Assembly: GCF_001487105.1 (NCBI RefSeq)
Contig: NZ_LN913001.1
Span: forward strand, 831,353-895,352
DNA length: 64,000 nt
Source of the DNA: Mediterraneibacter massiliensis
Lineage (GTDB): Bacteria; Bacillota; Clostridia; Lachnospirales; Lachnospiraceae
Reading direction: 5' to 3'
Notes under the pieces: generated by a model
The model's input: only the letters and a program-made list of their open reading frames with translations
What the model was told of the DNA's origin: nothing
The model's database searches: none
Made by a program: the position numbers and the translations under genes
Shown here: in pieces, positions 45,639 through 54,888 of the stretch
How the letters are laid out: every line of letters starts with the position of its first letter
Position numbering within the stretch: position 1 is the stretch's first letter

Positions 45639-46589
45639 ATGGAATATCAGGAATTTGTGCGTGCAGTGAAAGAAGAAGTAAACAGAAAATTAGAAGGAGG
45701 GATGAAAGCCGTCATTTATAAGGCAGTAAAAAATAATGGAAAAGAAAAGAGTGGTCTTCTGATAGAGACACCGGGGATCAATATTTCTCCTACGATCTAT
45801 CTGGAAGAGTTCTATGAAGAGTTTGAAGAGGGGGAATCCTTGGAAAAAATCGCGGTGGAGATCGTATATTTTTATGAAAAAGTACGATGTGAACATTCCT
45901 GGGATCCTGAAGAGATAAGAACATATGACAGCGTAAAGAAAAAGATTGCGTTTAAACTGATCAATACAGAAAAAAATAAAGAACTCTTAAAGCTGGCGCC
46001 GCATATTTCCATGTTAGATCTTTCAATCGTTTTTTACGTGCTTTTGGAGATAACAGAGTATGGCAGCGCGACAATGCTGCTGTATAACGACCACCTGAAC
46101 AGATGGAACGTAAGTGTGGGCAGGATATGGGAAGACGCGCGGAAAAACGTGCTGACATTACTTCCCGCACAGTTTTTTACTATGCGTAGTATATTGCAGG
46201 GAGACATGGAAAAAGAGGAGTGCATAGGAAACCAGAAAGGACAGGATCTGCTGCAGCATGACAGTCTGGAGAGAGACTGCATGTATGTACTTTCGAACCG
46301 TGTTCGCAATCTGGGGGCTGCGTGCATCCTGTATCCGAAGATGCTGGAGAGGATAGGAGGGATATTGGAGGAAGATTATTATATCCTGCCAAGCAGCATA
46401 CATGAAGTGGTGATCGTGCCGGCATCTAAAGGGACACATTCGGAAGAAATGAGCAAAATGGTAAAAGAGATCAATGGAACGCAGGTCCTTGCGGAAGAAA
46501 TTTTAAGCGATCACGCGTATTTTTATGAATGTTCAAAGAAAAAGCTGAAAGGTTGCTCTTTACAATCTGCTGGAATTATGCTAGGATAA
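45639..46589 (+). CDS. DUF5688-type protein of unknown function
   Basis: A 316-residue protein starting MEYQEFVRAVKEEVNRKL (ATG 45639 after AAAGGAAAGGAG), resembling the DUF5688 proteins frequent in Lachnospiraceae. A predicted alpha/beta protein with no catalytic motif I can name; no signal peptide. Its C-terminal segment HEVVIVPASKG may form the functional core. The last 180 bases of the gene are duplicated on the far side of an insertion sequence; this copy remains intact. A GGCAC/GTGCC hairpin lies 48 bases upstream. Confidence 0.75.
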   Translation: MEYQEFVRAVKEEVNRKLEGGMKAVIYKAVKNNGKEKSGLLIETPGINISPTIYLEEFYEEFEEGESLEKIAVEIVYFYEKVRCEHSWDPEEIRTYDSVKKKIAFKLINTEKNKELLKLAPHISMLDLSIVFYVLLEITEYGSATMLLYNDHLNRWNVSVGRIWEDARKNVLTLLPAQFFTMRSILQGDMEKEECIGNQKGQDLLQHDSLERDCMYVLSNRVRNLGAACILYPKMLERIGGILEEDYYILPSSIHEVVIVPASKGTHSEEMSKMVKEINGTQVLAEEILSDHAYFYECSKKKLKGCSLQSAGIMLG

Positions 46590-46596
46590 TTAAGGT
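46410..46596. repeat. 187-bp direct repeat, left copy
   Basis: Identical base for base to 48569-48755. It covers the last 180 bases of the DUF5688-type gene and seven bases beyond. It flanks the insertion sequence and is best explained as a long target-site duplication. Confidence 0.95.
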
Positions 46597-46623
46597 CCCG
46601 TCTTTGACAGTTAGAAGAGAAAA

Positions 46624-46665
46624 AAACGGCTACAAACCCAGTAAATATGGGAGGTGTAGCCGTTT
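46624..46665. terminator. Terminator at the 3' end of the transposase gene
   Basis: AAACGGCTACA and TGTAGCCGTTT form an 11-bp stem with an inner CCCA/TGGG pair; the - strand side is followed by a long T-tract. Confidence 0.75.
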
Positions 46666-46686
46666 CTTGTCTTGCATCGATATGTG

Positions 46687-48435
46687 CTATATTTCAGGTC
46701 TTTTTAAAATTTTTGTATTTTTAATGATTGTTCGCATAGAGGCTTTCGTAATGATCTCGTAATCCGTACGGAATCCAAAACTCTGATGCAGAGCATCTGT
46801 AAGTTCCGTGCGAGTATACGAAGGAATATAACTACTGGCAGCACTTAAAAAGGTCATATTCATGGCCCGCAGAGTTTGGATGATCTGGTCACAAGTGAAT
46901 CTGTTCCCAATCTTTTTCTCTAAGAGCCGATAAATAATCAGGCTGATATAGCAAGTCATGAAATGGGCTTTGATCCGATCTTCTCGGCGGACAAATGCGG
47001 GACGGGAGCCGAGTTCATCTTTCATGATCCGGAAGTTTTCCTCTATTTCCCAACGCTGCTGATTAATCCGGATGATATCACCCACGTCTCCTTCCAGATT
47101 CGTCACTACTGCGTAGAACCCATCATACATTGCTTCTTTTTCTATCTGTTCCTGATCAAGTCCATACACTGTTTTTTCAGCAATCTCTCCATCTTTGGTA
47201 ACAGTCGTACGTTTTACAAACCGCATAGGGTCATTTTGGTTTGTTCCTTTTCTCTTTTTTCCTGGTGAATCCAAGATCTTTTGTGCTCGTTCAATCTGAC
47301 ATTCCCGGAGCTTTCTCTGGTAAGCAGCATATTTCGGAGAATAGGTAACAATCAGTGTCTCATCCATATCTCCTGTTATAAGGGGATATTCCTTATAGTA
47401 AACGGAGTTATAGATTTCTTCATCTGTTTCATCCAGTGTACGAAGGTCGATGAACTTCTGTGCTCCTATCTTGCGGAACTGTGTGGGATTCATCGCTTCT
47501 TTTCGCTCTTCCGCCTTCATTTTTTTCAGGGAATGTGTGATTACATAAGCCCTGTGGTTGAAACTGTTGAAGCGGCGGTTGTTGTGAGAACCCAATCCAC
47601 TGTCTGAACAGAAAATAAATTCGCTGCAGTTGAAATCCCGGATGATCTTTTGCTCTAACGGTTTTAAAGTGGTCTGCTCATTCTGGTTTCCGGGAAAAAT
47701 ATCGAAAGACAGAGGAATTCCATCCGCATCCATAAATAATCCCATGGTGACAATCGGATTTGGTCGGTGTTCTTTGCTTTTGCCGTATTTGCGTAGTTCA
47801 TCTTCCTGCTCGATCTCGAAATAGAAGTTTGTGCAGTCATAGTACAGGATTTTTTTGTTCCGGGGATGGACAAAGTTGGAATTCCGGTATAACTCACTTT
47901 GTATAAAATCGGATTCTTCTGCAATAACAGAAAGGGCGCGGTAAACATCCTGCAAATGATACTTTGGTGGTTCCAGCAGAGTTTTGCAGTACTCATAGCT
48001 TTCACGTTTACTGGAAGGATGGAGAATGCGTGCATAGATCAGATCCGTAAAAACAGCGAGCAGGTCATACTGATACTTGTGACGACTTTTGATCGACCGA
48101 CAGATCTTATCCAGCCGGAGCTCTGTAACCAGAGACTGGAGAAAGAGATATCCGGTATTAAAAAGGCGCTGTTCATTTTTTAGGATGCGAGCTCCTTGTG
48201 AAAAGTCCACTGATACTTTTCCATTTTTCAGATTATAAAGTTCGGTTTCTTTCTTTGCCTCGTTTCTGGCCCACGCCATCATCTTATCCTTATCATTGTC
48301 GAATTGTGCGAGGAGATCGTTCATCTTTCCCAATTTTTTATAGATATGGGAGGAAGTTTTTCCATTCTCTTTGCGGAAGGACTGATAAATATATACATCT
48401 TTGTTGTTTGCACTACCTGTGATATTTACGTACAT
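46687..48435 (-). CDS. IS1634-family DDE transposase
   Basis: A 582-residue transposase. DDE residues can be placed as Asp in LYYDCTNFYFE-like YYDCTNFYF, Asp in FIFCSDSGLGS and Glu in QQRWEIEENFRIMK, the last being the IS4-superfamily Y-R-E-K type box. N-terminal part (MYVNITGSANNKDVYIYQSF) is typical of IS1634/ISMhp members. Full length with no frameshift, so it may be active. Start at ATG 48435 with AAAGAGG upstream. Confidence 0.92.
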   Translation of the reverse strand: MYVNITGSANNKDVYIYQSFRKENGKTSSHIYKKLGKMNDLLAQFDNDKDKMMAWARNEAKKETELYNLKNGKVSVDFSQGARILKNEQRLFNTGYLFLQSLVTELRLDKICRSIKSRHKYQYDLLAVFTDLIYARILHPSSKRESYEYCKTLLEPPKYHLQDVYRALSVIAEESDFIQSELYRNSNFVHPRNKKILYYDCTNFYFEIEQEDELRKYGKSKEHRPNPIVTMGLFMDADGIPLSFDIFPGNQNEQTTLKPLEQKIIRDFNCSEFIFCSDSGLGSHNNRRFNSFNHRAYVITHSLKKMKAEERKEAMNPTQFRKIGAQKFIDLRTLDETDEEIYNSVYYKEYPLITGDMDETLIVTYSPKYAAYQRKLRECQIERAQKILDSPGKKRKGTNQNDPMRFVKRTTVTKDGEIAEKTVYGLDQEQIEKEAMYDGFYAVVTNLEGDVGDIIRINQQRWEIEENFRIMKDELGSRPAFVRREDRIKAHFMTCYISLIIYRLLEKKIGNRFTCDQIIQTLRAMNMTFLSAASSYIPSYTRTELTDALHQSFGFRTDYEIITKASMRTIIKNTKILKRPEI

Positions 48436-48506
48436 AAAAAACCTCTTTTCTTTTTATTATATCACAACTAGCACAAACAAGCACTAATAAATTTAAAAAA
48501 TTTGAC

Positions 48507-48530
48507 AAAAAAAGTGCCTTTTTATAGGCA
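48507..48530 (-). terminator. Hairpin upstream of the transposase gene
   Basis: Read on the - strand TGCC...GGCA is followed by seven T residues. It precedes the transposase start, as in many insertion sequences, and would stop incoming transcription. Confidence 0.55.
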
Positions 48531-48568
48531 TTGTAAGGTTTTTTTCTTTATTCAACTGTCAAACCCCC

Positions 48569-48748
48569 GTGATCGTGCCGGCATCTAAAGGGACACATTC
48601 GGAAGAAATGAGCAAAATGGTAAAAGAGATCAATGGAACGCAGGTCCTTGCGGAAGAAATTTTAAGCGATCACGCGTATTTTTATGAATGTTCAAAGAAA
48701 AAGCTGAAAGGTTGCTCTTTACAATCTGCTGGAATTATGCTAGGATAA
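48569..48748 (+). pseudogene. 3' fragment of the DUF5688-type gene
   Basis: The duplicated segment carries the last 59 codons of the upstream gene, in frame from GTG ATC GTG to the stop. It has no ribosome binding site and is most likely untranslated. Confidence 0.85.
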
Positions 48749-48755
48749 TTAAGGT
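48569..48755. repeat. 187-bp direct repeat, right copy
   Basis: Second copy of the target duplication, identical to 46410-46596. Confidence 0.95.
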
Positions 48756-48796
48756 TACTCTGTTGGGATAAAAACATACAGGGTGCTGCTTTTTAT

Positions 48797-48868
48797 ACGT
48801 CTGTAGCTCAGTGGATAGAGCAATGCCCTCCGGAGGCATGTGCGGCGGTTCGATCCCGCCCAGACGTG
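48797..48868 (+). tRNA. tRNA-Arg (CCG)
   Basis: A full cloverleaf: acceptor ACGTCTG/CAGACGT, D arm GCTC...GAGC, anticodon stem ATGCC/GGCAT with loop CTCCGGA (anticodon CCG, reading CGG), T arm GCGGC-less form ending GGTTCGATCCCGCC. The discriminator is G; CCA is not encoded. It begins 41 bases after the IS-related repeat. Confidence 0.93.
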
Positions 48869-48930
48869 TATTTTTTATGTCTGTAAGCGGAAAGAAAAAA
48901 AGAAAGCACATGTTGGAAAGGGGCAGAAGG

Positions 48931-49635
48931 ATGAGAGGGTATAAACAAGCATTTCAAAAAGCATTTCCTTACACGATTCCTGTATTGACGGGATATTTGT
49001 TTATTGGCATTGCTTTTGGCGTGATGTACGCGGAAAAAGGGTATTCTGCCTTGTGGGCGGTGCTGATGAGCGTGTTGGTATATGCCGGTTCAGGACAATA
49101 TCTGGCGGTGAATTTTTTTGTGCCGGGCGTTTCTTTTCTACATGTTGCGTTTATGACATTGATGGTAAATATATGACACATATTTTATGGACTCTCTTTG
49201 TTAGATACATTCCACCACATGGGAAAGAAGAGGTGGTATATGATTTTTTCTTTGACAGATGAGACATACTCTCTTTTGTGTACGGTTAAGATACCAAAGG
49301 AAGTAGAAGAAGATAAGTTTTTGTTTGCCATCGCTCTTTTGGATCAGAGCTACTGGGTGATCGGTTCGGCGATCGGCGGTATATTAAAAAACGTGCTTCC
49401 CTTTAATGCAGAAGGAATTGAGTTTGCTATGACAGCCTTATTCGTGGTGATTTTTATAGAGCAGTGGATGGAGAAGAAAAACAGGATTCCGGCTGCGATT
49501 GGAGTGACGGCAGCGTTTGTATGTCTTCAGATCTTTGGAAGCGCAAACTTTGTATTTCCGACCATGCTGCTGTGCATATTGATACTCTTTGTGTCCAGAA
49601 AGCAGCTTTCAAAGGAGGCGGGTATATGCCGGTAA
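48931..49635 (+). pseudogene. azlC: azlC, interrupted by a single in-frame TGA
   Basis: The 234-codon frame encodes the AzlC subunit of a branched-chain amino acid exporter (AFPYTIPVLTGYLFIGIAFGVMYAEKGYS... YAGSGQYLAVNFF). Codon 82 at 49174-49176 is TGA, in the motif VNI-x-HIFYGLSLL where AzlC proteins have arginine (NIRHIFYG). A C-to-T change of CGA to TGA explains it; the frame then continues intact to 49635. Unless the stop is suppressed or is a sequencing error, only an 81-residue fragment is made. ATG 48931 follows AAAGGGG. azlD overlaps its end by ten bases. Confidence 0.85.
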
Positions 49636-49958
49636 ATGCGGGAACTTCTATTTTGATCATTCTGGTAGTGTCTGTGACGACATTTTGTACGAGGGTAGTG
49701 CCCTTTCTTGTATTTCCGAAAGGAAAGAAGATCCCTGCGGTCGTAGAGTATCTGGGTAAGGTGCTGACGCCTGCGGTGATCGGTATGCTGGTCGTGTATT
49801 GTCTGAAAGACACGGCCATAGCAGCTTCGCCGCATGGCGTGCCGGAAGCGGCGGCAGTATTGACTGTGGCAGTGCTGCATATTTGGAAGAGAAATAATTT
49901 GTTGAGTATAGGCGTGGGAACAGTGCTGTATATGTTTTTGATACAAGTGGTCTTTTAA
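49626..49958 (+). CDS. azlD: AzlD family branched-chain amino acid transport protein
   Basis: A 110-residue membrane protein with three to four hydrophobic segments, matching AzlD (TFCTRVVPFLVFPKGKKIPAVVEYLGKVLTPAVIGMLVVYCL). It works with AzlC in exporting branched-chain amino acids and analogues. ATG 49626 lies in the end of the azlC frame after AAAGGAGGCG, so it would be translationally coupled; the premature stop in azlC may lower its expression. The AzlD frame itself is intact. Confidence 0.9.
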   Translation: MPVNAGTSILIILVVSVTTFCTRVVPFLVFPKGKKIPAVVEYLGKVLTPAVIGMLVVYCLKDTAIAASPHGVPEAAAVLTVAVLHIWKRNNLLSIGVGTVLYMFLIQVVF

Positions 49959-49981
49959 GCATAAGTAAAAGGTGATAAAAG

Positions 49982-50028
49982 AAAAGCGGAGAAGATATAC
50001 CCGAATAGGAAGTATCTTCTCCACTTTT
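49982..50028. terminator. Bidirectional terminator between azlD and the ABC operon
   Basis: GCGGAGAAGATATAC and GTATCTTCTCCACTTTT form a long stem flanked by AAAA and TTTT, between convergent units. Confidence 0.85.
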
Positions 50029-50065
50029 GTTTATGCACCTGGCAGCGTGCGTTTCTAGCGGAAAA

Positions 50066-50860
50066 TCATATAAGATTAATTTTCTTTTTCATAATGTAGT
50101 AGGTGGCAATATACTCCGGTATGGCAGTGATCGTTACTAAAAATACGCCAAGTCCAATACTGGAAAACAGGTAATGGGCGGCGGTGTCTCCGATCAGTAC
50201 ATTGTTGGCATTTGGGAAAAGCCCAAAGAGTATCATGAAGATAAAAGAAAACATCTGTATAACAAAGGTGAGCACAAAATAGACAATAATAGAACAGAGG
50301 ATCCTGTGCCCGGGGAAAAGCTGTCCGATCGCAATAGATACATAGATCATAATGACAGAGGCGACCGTGCTGAATAGTGTAAACAGACATAGATATAACG
50401 CAAAGGAGGAAAGCGGCATGCCAAGTGCCTCCGTTATCTCCGGCGCGATCTGTACATATAAGGAAGTTACATTATTACCCGTCACAAGAATAATCAGCCC
50501 CAAAAAACATAAAAGAATATCTGCGATGCACCAGATGGTACCGGAGATGATCTTGCTCCACAGCTGCACAAGCGGTGTAGCAGGCAAAGTCCAGGTGAGA
50601 TAACCTTCATCTGTAAACAGATTTTTATAAAAACGGACAGTAATAACTGCGCAGGTGGCGAAAGATGCCCCCACGAGCAAAAGCGTAAAGAATGTGATAA
50701 AGATTGCCAGTGAAGCGCCCAGGGCTTCAGCGGGGGCGTTAAAATCCACCCCGTTCAGTATAAAGCGTCCCAGGATACACGCGAACAACAAAATGGCGTG
50801 TACAATAAGGATGATTTTGTAACCATATTTTAAATCGTATTTTACAAGTTTCCCTAGCAT
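50066..50860 (-). CDS. ABC transporter permease
   Basis: A 264-residue protein with six predicted membrane helices (for example ILIVHAILLFACILGRFIL near the start and LGVFLVTITAIPEYIATYYIM at the end) and no ATPase motif. It overlaps the upstream ATPase gene by seven bases and belongs to a three-gene GntR-ATPase-permease operon. Such YtrA-type operons often respond to cell-wall antibiotics, but the exported substrate is not evident. Confidence 0.85.
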   Translation of the reverse strand: MLGKLVKYDLKYGYKIILIVHAILLFACILGRFILNGVDFNAPAEALGASLAIFITFFTLLLVGASFATCAVITVRFYKNLFTDEGYLTWTLPATPLVQLWSKIISGTIWCIADILLCFLGLIILVTGNNVTSLYVQIAPEITEALGMPLSSFALYLCLFTLFSTVASVIMIYVSIAIGQLFPGHRILCSIIVYFVLTFVIQMFSFIFMILFGLFPNANNVLIGDTAAHYLFSSIGLGVFLVTITAIPEYIATYYIMKKKINLI

Positions 50861-51552
50861 CTGAATACCTCCCGGAATAATGCGTCGACCGATTTTCCTC
50901 TCTGTGAGCGTATTTCATCGACAGTGGCATTTAAAGCAAGCTGACCACACTGTAAAAATACAACTCTGTCTAATACGTTCTCAATGTCCGAAATGAGATG
51001 AGTAGAGATCAGTATGGTGGCGTTTTCGTTATAATTAGTCAAAATCGTCTGGAGGATATAATCTCTTGCGGCAGGATCTACACCTCCGATGGGCTCATCC
51101 AGGATATATAGATCGGCGTCACGGCTCATGACGAGGACGAGCTGTACTTTTTCCTTTGTGCCTTTAGAAAGAGAACGCAGTCGGGTGTGTGTGTCGATCC
51201 CCAGATCTTTCAGCATAGAGGCTGCGCGCGCGGGGTTAAAATTGTCGTAAAAATCGACATAATATGCGAGAATGTCGTCTACTCGCATGTGTGTGTTTAA
51301 ATAATTTCTTTCCGGAAGATAGGAGACGATCTTTTTTGTCTCTACGCCCGGAGACATGCCGTTGATCATGATGGTTCCGTTCGTAGGAGTTAAAAGTCCG
51401 TTTGCTAACTTGATCAGCGTTGTTTTGCCGCTTCCGTTGGGCCCGAGCAGCCCTACGATCTGCCCTCTCTCCAGTGTTAGATCCAGATTAGAGAGCGCGA
51501 AAAAATTGCCGTATTTTTTTGTCAGACCCTGGCACTCTAAAATTGGTTTCAT
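50854..51552 (-). CDS. ABC transporter ATP-binding protein
   Basis: A 232-residue ABC ATPase: Walker A GPNGSGKTTLIKL (about residue 36), the signature LRSLSKGTKEKVQLVL in place of LSGGQ, Walker B ADLYILDEPIGGVD, and the H-loop ISTHLI. Pairs with the permease that follows. The gene overlaps the GntR gene by four bases (ATGA), so all three are translated together. Confidence 0.93.
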   Translation of the reverse strand: MKPILECQGLTKKYGNFFALSNLDLTLERGQIVGLLGPNGSGKTTLIKLANGLLTPTNGTIMINGMSPGVETKKIVSYLPERNYLNTHMRVDDILAYYVDFYDNFNPARAASMLKDLGIDTHTRLRSLSKGTKEKVQLVLVMSRDADLYILDEPIGGVDPAARDYILQTILTNYNENATILISTHLISDIENVLDRVVFLQCGQLALNATVDEIRSQRGKSVDALFREVFRC

Positions 51553-51929
51553 TGTTTCTCCCCCTTTAATGCATCCTGTATCATATGAAGCGTTTCTTCG
51601 TCCCCAAAACCCAGTTGGTGCATTTTCTCGAAAAATTGTCGGATATGTTCTGCTGCAAGCTGCATTTTCATTTTTTTGAGCATAACTTCATCTTCTGTGA
51701 TAAACCGCCCGCTTGTTCTCTGGGAATATACAAGACCGCTGCGTTCTAGTTCTGAAAGGGCTTTCTGCATAGTGTTGGGATTCACAGCGGCGTCTAAAGC
51801 CAGATCGCGGACAGAAGGAATTTTGTCGCCGGGTTTATAAATCCCGGAAATGATATCTTGTTGGATGCGTTCCATCAATTGTAGATAAATAGGACGGTCA
51901 TCATCTAAATCCCATGGCATCTGCGTCAC
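51549..51929 (-). CDS. GntR-family regulator, YtrA type
   Basis: A 126-residue short GntR protein of the YtrA subfamily: winged helix in residues about 10-80 (PIYLQLMERIQQDIISGIYKPGDKIPSVRDLA... NPNTMQKALSELERSGLVYSQ) and only a short helical C-terminal dimerisation part, without an effector domain. It is the first gene of the ABC operon and sits just downstream of a palindrome that is its likely operator. Confidence 0.92.
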   Translation of the reverse strand: MTQMPWDLDDDRPIYLQLMERIQQDIISGIYKPGDKIPSVRDLALDAAVNPNTMQKALSELERSGLVYSQRTSGRFITEDEVMLKKMKMQLAAEHIRQFFEKMHQLGFGDEETLHMIQDALKGEKQ

Positions 51930-51946
51930 CTCGTTTTCTTACTATC

Positions 51947-51966
51947 TGTACTATACATATAGTACA
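51947..51966. promoter_or_regulatory. Palindromic operator of the GntR/ABC operon
   Basis: TGTACTATA and TATAGTACA form perfect nine-base half sites separated by CA. It is 17 bases upstream of the GntR start, in the promoter region. YtrA-type regulators bind similar GTAC-containing palindromes. Confidence 0.75.
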
Positions 51967-52024
51967 ATCATACAATGAAAGGGGGGGGCTGTCAACAGAT
52001 ATTTACACAAATTATGCCGTTTGT

Positions 52025-52933
52025 TCATTCCTTTTCATGAGCGTTTATAATATGCTGTTTGAGCTGCGGATCAAAAATCCCGTTTTTTAGCATTTCTATT
52101 TCATATTTATACGGAGCGTAAGCTTTTTTTGCATGGATCTCTGAAGGGATATACGGCGTTTCCAGGATCTTTGGAATGTCTGTAAAATCTTTATGGTGTA
52201 CGATATAATGCAGGGCATCAAATCCAATCTGCCCAAATCCGATATTTTCATGGCGGTCTTTGCGGGCACCGGGCACATTTTTACTGTCATTTATATGAAA
52301 GACAGCAATCTGTTCTTTTCCCAGTATATGGTCAAAATCAGAGATTACATCATCAAAATGCCGGATGATATCGTAGCCGCTGTCGCTTGTGTGGCAGGTA
52401 TCAAAGCAGACACGGAGCTTTTCGTTATATGTTACACCTTCATAGATAGCGGCTAGTTCTTCAAAGGTACGTCCTATCTCAGAGCCCTTGCCCGCCATTG
52501 TTTCCAGAGCGATACAGCAGTCGGTTTCCCTGGTGAGCACCTCGTTGAGTCCTTTGATGATCTGGGCGGTTCCGACCTCTGCGCCTTCTCCGACATGGGA
52601 ACCGGGGTGCAGGATGAGCAGATGGCTTTTACAGGCAATGGTACGCTGGATCTCTTTGTCCAGAAATTCTACGGCAAGCGAAAAAGTCTCTGGTTTTACT
52701 GCATTGCCCAGATTGATGATATAAGGCGCGTGTACTAGGATCTCGTCTATTCCATGCTCTTGCATATATGCCCAGGCAGGGTCTATATTTAATTCTTGGA
52801 TTTCTTTTCTTCTTGTATTTTGAGGAGCGCCGGTATAGAACATAAACGTATTGGCACCATAGGAGACAGCCTCTCTGGCAGAACCAAGCAGCATATCCTT
52901 TCCACTCATTCCTACATGTGAACCTATTTTCAT
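52025..52933 (-). CDS. nfo: Endonuclease IV (AP endonuclease)
   Basis: A 302-residue Nfo homologue, a TIM-barrel enzyme with three zinc ions that cuts 5' of abasic sites. Motifs: [80 protein letters not shown]. Stand-alone gene divergent from argS. GAAAGGAA precedes the ATG at 52933. Confidence 0.96.
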   Translation of the reverse strand: MKIGSHVGMSGKDMLLGSAREAVSYGANTFMFYTGAPQNTRRKEIQELNIDPAWAYMQEHGIDEILVHAPYIINLGNAVKPETFSLAVEFLDKEIQRTIACKSHLLILHPGSHVGEGAEVGTAQIIKGLNEVLTRETDCCIALETMAGKGSEIGRTFEELAAIYEGVTYNEKLRVCFDTCHTSDSGYDIIRHFDDVISDFDHILGKEQIAVFHINDSKNVPGARKDRHENIGFGQIGFDALHYIVHHKDFTDIPKILETPYIPSEIHAKKAYAPYKYEIEMLKNGIFDPQLKQHIINAHEKE

Positions 52934-53113
52934 GTATTGTATTCCTTTCTTTCTATAATAATACAGTCATTATAAAATGACAGAATGAAAATGGCAATAT
53001 TGAAAATGATTGGCTTGCCGTTACAAAGGAGACATGTTAGAATAACATGGTATAAAAGCAGCGGTAAAAGACGCGGCTGCGGGAAGTTGGAAAGAACGGA
53101 GAGTGGAAGAAAA

Positions 53114-54880
53114 TTGAAGACACTGTTGGAAAAGATTACGATAGAAGTGCGGGAAGCGTTTCAAACAGCGGGATATGATGAAAAGTTTGCGAAAGTGACG
53201 CTGTCAAATCGTCCGGATCTGTGCGAATACCAGTGCAACGGAGCGATGGCAGCTGCTAAGACATATAAAAAAGCCCCTGCTATGATAGCAAAAGACGTAG
53301 TGGAAGCGTTACATGACAGCGCCTGTTTTGAGACAGCAGAAGCAGTCAATCCAGGATTTATCAATCTGAAAGTAAAGAAAGAATTTGTCACTGGATTTTT
53401 AAATGAAATGGCAGAGGATGAAATGCTGGGCGTCTCAAAATGTGAGAACCAAAGAACGGTCATGATAGATTACGGCGGACCGAATGTCGCAAAACCGCTT
53501 CATGTAGGACATCTGCGTTCAGCGATCATAGGAGAGAGTATTAAAAGGATCATCCGATATAAAGGCAACACCGTGATCGGGGACATTCATCTGGGCGATT
53601 GGGGCTACCAGATGGGACTGATCATAACAGAACTGAAAAAACGTAAACCGGATCTTCCGTATTTTGACGAGTCTTTCGAGGGGGACTATCCAAAGGAAGC
53701 ACCGTTTACGATCACGGAGTTAGAAGAAATCTACCCGACCGCCAGTGCCTATGCAAAAGAGCATGAGGACTATCGGGAGGAGGCACTTAAGGCAACCTAT
53801 CTGCTGCAGAATGGGCACAGAGGATATCGGGCGGTATGGGAACATATCATGCATGTGTCTGTGACAGATCTGAAGAAGAATTATCAAAACCTGCATGTAG
53901 AATTTGACCTTTGGAAAGGAGAGGCAGATGCGCAGAAATATATCCCGCCTATGGTCGAGATGCTCAAAGAAGGCGGTTATGCGCACTATGATGAAGGCGC
54001 TCTTGTGGTAGATGTGCAGGAGGAGTCGGATAAGAAGGAAGTCCCCCCTTGTATGATCTTAAAATCAGACGGGGCAGCTCTATATGATACGACCGATCTT
54101 GCCACTTTGGTAGAAAGGGAGAAGCTCTATCAGCCGGACGAGGTCATCTATGTGGTAGATAAACGGCAGGAGATGCATTTTATCCAGGTGTTCCGCTGTG
54201 CAAAAAAGACAGGGATCGTAAAAGAAGAGACAGCGCTTAAATTTTTAGGATTTGGAACGATGAACGGCAAAGACGGAAAGCCGTTCAAAACGAGAGAAGG
54301 CGGCGTAATGCGCTTGGAGAACCTGATACGAGAGATCAATGAAGAAATGTATAAAAAAATCATGGACAATCGTACAGTATCCGAAGAGGAGGCAAAGCGT
54401 ACGGCGCAGATCGTCGGGCTGGCGGCGATCAAATATGGCGATCTGTCCAACCAGGCGGGAAAGGATTATATCTTTGATGTAGACAGATTTACCTCTTTTG
54501 AAGGCAATACAGGTCCTTATATTTTATACACGATCGTGCGCATCAAATCTATCTTGACAAAATACGCAGAGGACAAAAATGTGCTGGAAGGACTGCGGAT
54601 CGGTACAGCGCAGAATGCCTGTGAGAAGACATTGATGTTGGAAGCGGCTAAGTTTAACGATGTGATCGATACGGTTTATGAGGAGACCGCTCCCCATAAG
54701 ATCTGTGCGTATATCTATGATCTGGCGAATGCGTTTAATAAGTTTTATCATGAAACGAAGATCCTGTCAGAAGAAGATGAACAGAAGAAGGAGAGTTATA
54801 TCGCGCTTCTTGTGCTGACGAGGAAGATATTGGAGACGAGTATTGATCTGCTTGGTTTTACAGCGCCGGAAAGGATGTAA
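53114..54880 (+). CDS. argS: Arginyl-tRNA synthetase
   Basis: A 588-residue class I synthetase. Additional N-terminal domain, then the HIGH-type motif KPLHVGHLRSAIIGE near residue 120, and the GKPFKTREGG loop standing in for KMSKS, common in ArgS. The C-terminal anticodon-binding domain ends LLGFTAPERM. The chosen start is TTG 53114 (KTLLEKITIEVREAF matches family N termini; GGAAG precedes it). The frame is open upstream to 52985 but those residues are unlike ArgS. No T-box leader seen. Confidence 0.94.
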   Translation: MKTLLEKITIEVREAFQTAGYDEKFAKVTLSNRPDLCEYQCNGAMAAAKTYKKAPAMIAKDVVEALHDSACFETAEAVNPGFINLKVKKEFVTGFLNEMAEDEMLGVSKCENQRTVMIDYGGPNVAKPLHVGHLRSAIIGESIKRIIRYKGNTVIGDIHLGDWGYQMGLIITELKKRKPDLPYFDESFEGDYPKEAPFTITELEEIYPTASAYAKEHEDYREEALKATYLLQNGHRGYRAVWEHIMHVSVTDLKKNYQNLHVEFDLWKGEADAQKYIPPMVEMLKEGGYAHYDEGALVVDVQEESDKKEVPPCMILKSDGAALYDTTDLATLVEREKLYQPDEVIYVVDKRQEMHFIQVFRCAKKTGIVKEETALKFLGFGTMNGKDGKPFKTREGGVMRLENLIREINEEMYKKIMDNRTVSEEEAKRTAQIVGLAAIKYGDLSNQAGKDYIFDVDRFTSFEGNTGPYILYTIVRIKSILTKYAEDKNVLEGLRIGTAQNACEKTLMLEAAKFNDVIDTVYEETAPHKICAYIYDLANAFNKFYHETKILSEEDEQKKESYIALLVLTRKILETSIDLLGFTAPERM

Positions 54881-54888
54881 TATAGAAA

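Larger units (their letters stand above)
46597..48568 (-). mobile_element. IS1634-family insertion sequence
   Basis: A 1.97-kb element with one transposase gene. The terminal inverted repeats share TTTGACAGTT, six bases from each end (left CCCGTCTTTGACAGTT, right on the other strand GGGGGTTTGACAGTT). Hairpins with T-tracts lie at both ends (46624-46665 and 48507-48530) and would shield the transposase gene from outside transcription. IS1634 family members are known to make unusually long target duplications. Confidence 0.9.

Noticed and set aside
46410..48755. 187-bp repeats as part of the insertion sequence or a composite transposon
   Set aside because: The repeat is host coding sequence (end of the DUF5688-type gene) and lies outside the terminal inverted repeats; a long target duplication fits the IS1634 family.
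49174..49176. TGA in azlC as selenocysteine or recoding
   Set aside because: AzlC has arginine here, not cysteine, and no SECIS-like hairpin is evident directly after it; a CGA to TGA mutation is simpler.
52934..53113. T-box leader before argS
   Set aside because: No T-box consensus or long leader with a terminator is present; the region is short and without a convincing hairpin.
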